A DNA stretch of 64,000 nt from Nocardia takedensis NBRC 100417 (lineage in GTDB: Bacteria; Actinomycetota; Actinomycetes; Mycobacteriales; Mycobacteriaceae): NCBI RefSeq assembly GCF_000308695.1, contig NZ_BAGG01000266.1, positions 159,347 to 223,346 of the forward strand, given 5' to 3'. The notes beneath the pieces were generated by a model. It was given only the letters and a program-made list of their open reading frames with translations, did not search any database and had not been told where the DNA came from. Shown piece by piece: positions 51,393-58,900 of the stretch (the stretch's first letter is position 1; each line of letters starts with the position of its first letter). The position numbers were made by a program, and so were the translations under genes.

Positions 51393-53055
51393 ACGACGTT
51401 CCGGCCCGGCGCTGTGGGACCGGCTGACCGGCGGCGCCGGGAAGTTCCGGAACTCCCTGCACTGCTGGGTCGGCGATCGTTACCAGGAGTCGAGCTGGGA
51501 CGAGGTGATCCGCGACGCGGAGGCGACCACGGCGGGTCTGCGCAACGCCGGGGTGCGCCCCGGCACGCGGGTCGCCGCCGTGTTCACCAACAACCCGCAC
51601 GTCGTGCGCGGGTTGCTGGGCGTGTGGTTCGCGGGCGGGTCGGTGGCCTCGCTGCCGGTCCCGGCCCGCGGCATGACCTTCGAGGAGTACGCCGACCAAC
51701 TGGCCGTCATCGGCGACCAGCTCGAGCCGGTGGTGTTCCTGATCGAGGAGAAACTGCTGGGCCTGCTGCCGGATTCGCTCACCGCGCGATTCCCGTTCCG
51801 CACCTGGGAGTCCTTCGCCGACAGCGGCCGGGTCGAGCCCTCGCCGCCCGGCGAGGACGAATTGGCCTTCATCCAGTACTCCTCGGGCAGCACCAGTTCC
51901 CCGAAGGGCTGCACGCTGACCCCGCGCGCGATCGCGGCGCAACTCGACATCATCGCCGACCTGATCGACGCGCGGCCGCACCGGGACGTGTTCGTCTCGT
52001 GGCTGCCGCTCTCGCACGACATGGGTCTGTTCGGCGGTCTGCTCTCCTCGTGGGGCAACGACTTCTCGCTGTACCTGTCCACACCGGAGCGGTTCACCTT
52101 CTCCCCGGGGTCCTGGTTTTCGGACATGGCGGAATTCGGCGGGCGTTCCAGCGCGGGGACCAACACGGCCCTGTATCTGGCGGCGCGCGCGGCCAAGCGC
52201 GGCCGGAGCATGCCCTCCGGCGGTCTGGGTACGGTGGAGAACTGCATCATCGGCGCGGAGCGGGTCGAATGGGAGACGCTGAACTTCGCGGCGGAGTCCA
52301 TGGCCCCCTTCGGGTTGCGTCCCGAGGGCATCGTGCCCGCCTACGGACTGGCCGAGGCGACACTGGCCGTGACCTACATGCACAAGGGCGCCGAGCCCTG
52401 GCGGCGGGTGGTGGTCGACGCGACCGCGCTGGCCGACTCCGAACTGGTCGAGGTCGAGGCCGATCATCCGCTCGGCGCGGCCGTGGTCAGCGCCGGACTG
52501 CCCTGTCAGGACGTCGAACTGATCGATACGGGCAACGGTCGACTCGAGGAGATCGTGGTGCGTTCGCCCAGTCTGGCCACCGGCTACTGGGCCGACGAAC
52601 TGCGTACCGCCGAGACCTTCCGCGACGGCGCCCTGCACACCTCCGACCTGGGGTTCGTCAAGGACGGCCATCTCTACCCGGTCGGCCGCATGGACGATCT
52701 GATCTCGATCTCGGGCCGCAAGGTCTACGCGCGCGAGGTGGAGAGCGTGGTCGACGGTATCGACGGGGTGCGCCGCGGGTGTTCGACGCTGGTCGCGCAC
52801 CGCGCGGGGACCGCCCAGCGGTTGACGTTGTTCATCGAGGTCAGCGGCAAGGAGACCGACTATCACGACGTGGCCTCGGCCGCCGCCGTCGCCGCCATGT
52901 CCAAAGCGGCTGTGGCGCTGGACGAATGCGTGTTCCTCGGTCGCGACAGCCTGCCCAAGACGCCGACCGGCAAGATCCAGCGGCACCGGTGCCGGAACAT
53001 GTTCGAGGCGGGGCGATTCGAGCCGCTGGCCGTAGTCGATCTGACGAGGATGTGA
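51382..53055 (+). CDS. Fatty-acyl-AMP ligase (FAAL), starter activation
   Basis: A 557-residue adenylate-forming enzyme. The P-loop YSSGSTSSPKG (about 169-179), WLPLSHDMGLFG, PAYGLAEATLAV and TSDLGF are present, and the C-terminal catalytic Lys sits in LPKTPTGKIQ. WLPLxHDMGL and the AEATLAV run are typical of the FAAL clade, which transfers acyl-AMP to carrier proteins and not to CoA. It overlaps the desaturase gene by 11 bp. Its target is probably the free ACP two genes upstream or the loading ACP of PKS C. Chain length is unknown. Confidence 0.88.
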   Translation: MSSERRSGPALWDRLTGGAGKFRNSLHCWVGDRYQESSWDEVIRDAEATTAGLRNAGVRPGTRVAAVFTNNPHVVRGLLGVWFAGGSVASLPVPARGMTFEEYADQLAVIGDQLEPVVFLIEEKLLGLLPDSLTARFPFRTWESFADSGRVEPSPPGEDELAFIQYSSGSTSSPKGCTLTPRAIAAQLDIIADLIDARPHRDVFVSWLPLSHDMGLFGGLLSSWGNDFSLYLSTPERFTFSPGSWFSDMAEFGGRSSAGTNTALYLAARAAKRGRSMPSGGLGTVENCIIGAERVEWETLNFAAESMAPFGLRPEGIVPAYGLAEATLAVTYMHKGAEPWRRVVVDATALADSELVEVEADHPLGAAVVSAGLPCQDVELIDTGNGRLEEIVVRSPSLATGYWADELRTAETFRDGALHTSDLGFVKDGHLYPVGRMDDLISISGRKVYAREVESVVDGIDGVRRGCSTLVAHRAGTAQRLTLFIEVSGKETDYHDVASAAAVAAMSKAAVALDECVFLGRDSLPKTPTGKIQRHRCRNMFEAGRFEPLAVVDLTRM

Positions 53056-53059
53056 TCAC

Positions 53060-54082
53060 ATGGTGCGCACCGCACTGCTCACGGGTGTCTCCGGCGTGGT
53101 CGGCCGCGCGGTCGCCGCGGAACTGCGCGATTTCCACGTCGTCGGACTGGCGCATTCGGCCACCGATGTCACCGAAGCCGACGAGGTCCTGACCGCGGAC
53201 CTGCGCGAACCGCTGCTCGGCCTGGACGAGCGGACCTGGCACGAGCTGGCCGAGCGGGTCGACGTCGTCATCCATTCCGGCGCGCTGACCAACTGGGGTC
53301 AGCCGCGCGAGATCTATCAGGGCATCAACATCGACGGCACCGCGCGGGTCCTGGAGTTGGCCAAGGCCGCGGACGCGCCGGTGCACATGATCAGTTCGTG
53401 CTTCGTGCACGCCATCGAACTGGGCCGGATCGACGATCTGCGTCCCGGCAACGTGGTCACCCCCTACATCTGGTCCAAGCTCGAAGCCGAACATCTCGTG
53501 GAGCGCAGCGGCCTGCCGTACACGATCCACCGGCCCACCAACGTCATCGGCGATTCCAGAACCGGGGCCAGCAGTCGTCCGCAGATCGTCGTGCAACTCT
53601 CGGAGTGGCTGGCTCGCGGCAAGGCGCCCTACATCCCGGTGCATCCGGGCAACCTGATGGATTTCGTCCCGCTCGACGTCACCGCGCACGGCATCGCCCG
53701 CGCGGTGGAGGCCGACGCCACGGGGCGCACGCTGTGGCAGACCTACGGCCCCGAGGCGATGAGCGTCGACGAGGCGCAGCAGATCATGGTCGACCACGGC
53801 ATCGCGCTCGGGCGCAAGATCGCGCCGGTGCCGGTGGTGGACCCCACCCTGCCGCTGCCGGTGCCGTTGGAACGGATCGCGCCGATGTCACGGACGTTCC
53901 TGCAAGTGCTCATCGATACCAGCGAGGTGACCAGCTACTGCGGCGGCGTGCTGCCGACCTCGCTGCCCGAACTGCGCGAGAAGTTCGACGTGCCCGCCGT
54001 CGACGACCGCGAGGCGTTCCGGCGCACCCTCGAGTACTGGGCGGGCCCGGCACTGGACTCCGATCGGAAGGAATCAGCGTGA
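53060..54082 (+). CDS. Thioester-reductase-like / extended SDR oxidoreductase
   Basis: A 340-residue NAD(P)-binding extended SDR similar to the thioester-reductase domains at the end of NRPS/PKS and carboxylic acid reductases. Rossmann motif TGVSGVVGR (about 8-16), VVIHSGALTNW, and the catalytic pair Tyr-Lys in YIWSKLEAEH are visible; RPTNVIGDSRTG follows. It may reduce an ACP-bound acyl thioester to an aldehyde or alcohol, or act on a keto group of the starter. Gene gap to the FAAL is 4 bp; it overlaps the SDR downstream. Exact substrate is unknown. Confidence 0.75.
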   Translation: MVRTALLTGVSGVVGRAVAAELRDFHVVGLAHSATDVTEADEVLTADLREPLLGLDERTWHELAERVDVVIHSGALTNWGQPREIYQGINIDGTARVLELAKAADAPVHMISSCFVHAIELGRIDDLRPGNVVTPYIWSKLEAEHLVERSGLPYTIHRPTNVIGDSRTGASSRPQIVVQLSEWLARGKAPYIPVHPGNLMDFVPLDVTAHGIARAVEADATGRTLWQTYGPEAMSVDEAQQIMVDHGIALGRKIAPVPVVDPTLPLPVPLERIAPMSRTFLQVLIDTSEVTSYCGGVLPTSLPELREKFDVPAVDDREAFRRTLEYWAGPALDSDRKESA

Positions 54083-55017
54083 GCGACACCGACACCGACA
54101 ACGGTTGGCGGCCACCGGAACTGGCCTCGAAGGTCGCGATCGTCACGGGGGCCAGTCGCGGCGTGGGCCGCGGCATCGCGTTGGCGCTCGGCGAGGCGGG
54201 GGCCAAGGTCTACGTGACCGGTCGCAGCGTGCGCGGCGGCAAGACCACCGAGGATCTGCCCGGCACGATCGAGGACACCGCCGACGAGGTGACCGCGCGC
54301 GGCGGCCTCGGGGTGGCGGTGCGCTGCGATCACACCGTGGACGAGGACACCGAGAAACTGTTCGCCCAGGTCGAGGCGGCGGACGGCAAACTGGACCTGC
54401 TGGTCAACAACGCCTGGTCGGGCTACGAACGGTGGCCCGAGGCGAAGTTCGACGCGCCGTTCTGGAAGCAGCCGGCCTGGCGCTGGGAACTGTTCGCGGG
54501 TTCGCTGCGCGGGCAGTTCGTCGCCGCGAGACTGGCCGCGCCGCTGATGATCCCGAACAAGAGCGGGTTGATCGTCAACGTCTCGTTCACCGACGGGGAC
54601 GTGTTCCTCGGCCAGACCGCCTACGACGTGTGCAAGACGGCCTCGGACCGCATGGTGGTCGGTCTCGGCTACGAACTGCGCAAGCACGGCGTCGGCGCGG
54701 TCGCGGTGCACCCGGGATTCGTGCGCACCGAACGGGTCGAGGCGGCGTGGGATCTGTTGGGGGAGGGGCCCGCCCAGGTCGTGCACACCCCGGAGTACGT
54801 CGGTCGCGCCATCGCGCACCTGACCGCCGACCCGGAGGTGGTCGAACAGTCCGGGCAGCGCCTGGCGGTCGGCGACCTGGCCGTGAAGTACGGGTTCTCC
54901 GATATCGACGGACGGCAGATCCCGCCGTTCCACCTGGAGGGCCGGATCACCTTGGCAGCCCGGATGGAGCGGCTCAACCGCGTCGTCGCGGCCGGACGTG
55001 AGGCAGGTGCGAAATGA
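54079..55017 (+). CDS. Short-chain dehydrogenase/reductase (DHRS1-like)
   Basis: A 312-residue classical SDR. Cofactor loop VTGASRGVGRGIAL, NNAWSG and the catalytic YDVCK are present; NVSFTDGDVFLG precedes it with the Ser. VYVTGRSVRGG suggests NADP preference. The longer-than-usual segment between NNAW and the Ser is typical of DHRS1-like proteins. GTG start overlaps the previous gene's stop, and its stop overlaps the methyltransferase start. Role in the starter pathway (keto/alcohol step) is inferred from operon position. Confidence 0.85.
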   Translation: MSDTDTDNGWRPPELASKVAIVTGASRGVGRGIALALGEAGAKVYVTGRSVRGGKTTEDLPGTIEDTADEVTARGGLGVAVRCDHTVDEDTEKLFAQVEAADGKLDLLVNNAWSGYERWPEAKFDAPFWKQPAWRWELFAGSLRGQFVAARLAAPLMIPNKSGLIVNVSFTDGDVFLGQTAYDVCKTASDRMVVGLGYELRKHGVGAVAVHPGFVRTERVEAAWDLLGEGPAQVVHTPEYVGRAIAHLTADPEVVEQSGQRLAVGDLAVKYGFSDIDGRQIPPFHLEGRITLAARMERLNRVVAAGREAGAK

Positions 55018-55901
55018 CCGCGGAGATCGACTACCTGGGCGCTTCGGCGGAGGCCATCCAGAGTCACTACGACGTCGGCAACGAGTTCTACGCCCTGTGG
55101 CTGGACACCTCGCTGACCTACTCCTGCGGGCTGTGGCTCGACCCGCACGGCACGGCGCCCGAGGACACCCTCGAGGCCGCCCAGGATCGCAAACACGATC
55201 TGCTGATCACCGAATCGCGCGCCGCGGGCGCGCGGCGGGTGCTCGACGTGGGCAGCGGGTGGGGCGCTTTGCTGCGCCGGTTGGTGCGCACCCACGACGT
55301 GGCATCGGTCACCGGCCTGACCCTGAGTCAGGCGCAGGCGGATTCGGTGGGGACCTGGGCCGACGAGCACTACGACGTCCGGGTGGAGAACTGGGCCGAC
55401 CACCGGCCCGAATCCGGTTACGACGCGATCATCTCCATCGGCGCGTTCGAGCACTTCGCCGATATGGGCCTGCGGCGCGAACAGCGGGTGCAGGCCTACC
55501 GCGAGTTCTTCGCGCGCTGCCGCGAATGGCTGCCCCCGGGCGGGCGACTGGCGTTGCAGACCATGCTCAAGGGCAACAACACCCGGATGGACCGGCAGAC
55601 CGTGCGCGATCTGCTGTTCATGATCGACACCATCTTCCCGGAATCCGAACTGCCGTGGCTCTCGGAGATCTTCGAGGCCAGCGAACGGTTGCTCGACGTG
55701 GTGTGGGTGCGCAACGACGCCGACCACTACGCGCGCACCTGCCGGGAGTGGAACCGGCGGATGCTGGCCAATCGCGCACTCGCCGAACGAGTGGTGAGCA
55801 ACGAAGTGATCGACAACTACGAGCGCTACCTCAACGCGGCCGCCGACGCGTTCGAGAAACGGCACTTCGGCTTGGGTCGGTTGATCTTCGAACGGGTCTG
55901 A
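55014..55901 (+). CDS. Cyclopropane-fatty-acid-synthase-like SAM methyltransferase
   Basis: A 295-residue member of the CFA/mycolic acid cyclopropane synthase family. QSHYDVGNEFYALWLD and TYSCGLW open the acyl-binding part, VLDVGSGWGALLRRL is the SAM loop, SIGAFEHFADMGL holds the conserved Glu used for bicarbonate binding in this family, and it ends YLNAAADAFEKRHFGLGR. Known relatives add a methylene bridge or methyl branch to a cis double bond. Coming after a desaturase in the same operon, it could cyclopropanate or methylate the starter. ATG overlaps the SDR stop. Confidence 0.85.
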   Translation: MTAEIDYLGASAEAIQSHYDVGNEFYALWLDTSLTYSCGLWLDPHGTAPEDTLEAAQDRKHDLLITESRAAGARRVLDVGSGWGALLRRLVRTHDVASVTGLTLSQAQADSVGTWADEHYDVRVENWADHRPESGYDAIISIGAFEHFADMGLRREQRVQAYREFFARCREWLPPGGRLALQTMLKGNNTRMDRQTVRDLLFMIDTIFPESELPWLSEIFEASERLLDVVWVRNDADHYARTCREWNRRMLANRALAERVVSNEVIDNYERYLNAAADAFEKRHFGLGRLIFERV

Positions 55902-55908
55902 GCTCGCG

Positions 55909-55942
55909 CTGATCCCGGGCGGTGCCGGCCGCCCGGGATCAG
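55909..55942 (+). terminator. Hairpin between the starter operon and PKS C
   Basis: CTGATCCCGGGCGG pairs perfectly with CCGCCCGGGATCAG around a 6-nt loop, only 7 bp after the methyltransferase stop and 53 bp before the PKS C start. It should end or weaken transcription from the starter operon; PKS C may then need its own promoter or depend on read-through. Confidence 0.75.
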
Positions 55943-55995
55943 CCGTCCCCGCCATCGTCTCCCCGGCATTCCGTCCGCGACATCGAAGGGTCGAC

Positions 55996-58900
55996 ATGTC
56001 CGATCACGCCTTGCCTGCGTCGCTGCTGTCCCGGCGTCTGGCGGGCGTACCCGCCGGGGAACGCTTCGCCGTCGCGTTGGAGATCGTCCGGGAGGAGACC
56101 GCCGACCTCATCGGCAAGGGCGTCGAGGCCGTCGACCCGGACCGGGCCTACCAGGACTACGGCTACAACTCCCTCGCCGCGGTCGAGTTGACCCGGATGC
56201 TCTCGGAGGCCAGCGGTTTCGAGTTGCCGATGACGCTGCTGTTCGACTATCCGACGCCCGCCGCGGTGGCCCGCCACCTGCTGGCCCGCTTCGATCCGTC
56301 GAGCGTCGAGGACGACCCCGCCGACGACCCGCGGCGCGCCGACGACCAGGACGATCCGATCGCGGTGGTGGGCATCGCCTGCCGGTACCCCGGTGGCGCG
56401 AATTCGGCCGACCGACTGTGGCGGGTGGTGCGCGACGGGGTGGACGCGGTCACCGACTTCCCGACCGACCGCGGCTGGGATCTGGACGCGGTCTACCACC
56501 CGGACCCGGACAACGCGGGCACCTCCTACGCGCGATCGGGCGGATTCCTTTCCGGCGCGACCGATTTCGACGCCGAGTTCTTCGGGATCGCGCCACGGGA
56601 AGCCCTCGCGATGGACCCGCAGCAGCGGCAGTTGCTCGAAGGCGTGTGGGAGGCGTTGGAGGACGCGGGGATCGATCCGGCGTCGGTGCGCGGCAGCGAG
56701 ACCGGCGTCTTCGTCGGCGCCTGCGATTCGGACTACCGGCACCTCGCGCGGGCGAGCCGCGACGAACTCGAGGGCTATTGGGCCGTCGGTTCGGCGGGCA
56801 GCGTGCTCTCGGGACGGGTCGCCTACACCCTCGGTCTGATCGGTCCGGCCTTGACGGTCGACACCGCCTGCTCCTCCTCGCTGGTCGCCACGCACCTGGC
56901 GATGCAGTCGCTGCGCCGCGGTGAATCCTCGCTCGCGTTGGCGGCGGGCGTCACGGTCTACGCGACGCCCGCGCTGTTCGTGGAGTTCTCCCGGCAGCGG
57001 GCCATGTCGCCCGACGGCCGGTGCAAATCCTTCGCCGCCGCCGCCGACGGCGCGGGATGGTCCGAAGGCGTCGGCGTCCTTGTGCTCGAACGCCTCTCCG
57101 ATGCCGAGCGCAACGGCCACCGCGTACTCGCCGTGCTGCGGGGGTCGGCGGTGAACCAGGACGGCGCGTCCAACGGACTGACGGCCCCGAACGGCCCCTC
57201 GCAGGAACGGGTGATCCGCGCCGCGCTGGCGGACGCGGGCCTGACCGCGACCGAGGTCGACCTCGTGGAAGCGCACGGCACGGGCACCACCCTGGGCGAC
57301 CCCATCGAGGCGCGGGCGTTGATGGCCACCTACGGTCGCGATCGCGCGGGCGACCCGCTGTGGCTCGGCTCGATCAAATCCAATATCGGCCACAGTCAGG
57401 CGGCGGCCGGTGCGGCGGGCCTGATCAAGACGATCATGGCGATCCGCCACGGCGTCCTGCCCGCGACCCTGCACGCCGAGGTCCCCACCGACAAGGTCGA
57501 CTGGGACGGCGCGGGCGTGCGCTTGCTCACCGAGGCCAGGGACTGGCCCGACAGCGGAAGGCCACGGCGAGCCGGGGTCTCGGCCTTCGGCATCGGTGGC
57601 ACCAACGCCCACGTCATCGTGGAACAGGCCCCAGAACCCGAGGTGGTCGCGCCTCCCGAAACGTCCCCGGAAGCGTTGTCCCCGTTCGTGTCCGGTGCGG
57701 TGGTCTGGGTGCTGTCGGCCAAGTCGCGTGCCGCGCTGACCGCGCAGGCCCGTCGACTGCGCGAGCGCGTGCTGGCCGACCCGGACCTGGACTTGGACGA
57801 TCTCGCCTACTCGCTCGCGGTCACCCGGGCCAGCTGGGAGCATCGCGTCGCCGTCGTCGGCAGCACGCGCGCGGATCTGCTCACCGCGCTGGACGCCGTG
57901 GTCGACGGAACCTACGAGGACCGCACCGACCTGCGGATCGCCGCGGGCCGTGCCGCCCGCGTCGAGCGTGTGGGCTTCGTGTTCCCCGGTCAGGGCGCGC
58001 AGTGGGAGCGCATGGCGGTGGGACTGCTGGAGTCCTCCCCGGTGTTCGCGGCGCGGATGTCGGAGTGCGCGCGGGCGCTGGCCCCGCACATCGACTGGTC
58101 GCTGATCGACGTGCTGCGCGGCGACGGGGGCGCGCCGTCGCTGGATCGCGTGGATGTGGTGCAGCCGGTGTTGTTCTCGATGATGGTGTCGTTGGCGGCG
58201 TTGTGGGAGTCCTTCGGGGTGCGGGCGGACGGGGTGGTGGGCCACTCGCAGGGTGAGGTGGCCGCCGCGTGTGTGGCGGGGTGCATCTCGCTGGAGGACG
58301 CGGCGCGGATCGTGGCGGTGCGCAGTCGTCTGGTGCAGGAACTCGTCGTAGCGCCGGGTGGTACCGGCCGCATGATGTCGGTCGCCGAACCGGCGGAGAA
58401 GATGCGGGAGCGGTTGCGCCGCTGGCCCGATCGCGCCTGGGTGGCCGCCGAGAACGGTCCGGCCATGGTCACCCTCGCCGGCGGCGAACAGACGCTCAAA
58501 GAGGTCCACGACAGTTGCGTGGCCGACGGCGTCTGGGTGCGCTGGGTGTCGGTGGACTACGCCTCGCATTCCCCCGAGGTCGACCCGATCCGCGAACCGC
58601 TGCTCACCGCGCTGCGCGGCCTCACCGCCGCCGACACGCCCGTGCGTTTCCACTCCACCGTCACGGGGTCGACCGCCGAACCGACCGGTGACTACTGGTT
58701 TCGGAACATGCGCGAACCGGTGCTGTTCGACACCGCCGTGCGCGGCATGGTCGAACAGGGCTACCGGGCCTTCGTGGAGGTGAGTTCGCATGCCGTGCTC
58801 ACCGTGCCGATGGAACAGTCCATCGCGGCGGCGGGTGTGGACCCCGCGCGGGTGTGCGCGGTCGGCTCACTGCGCCACGACGACGGCGGTCAGGAGCGGT

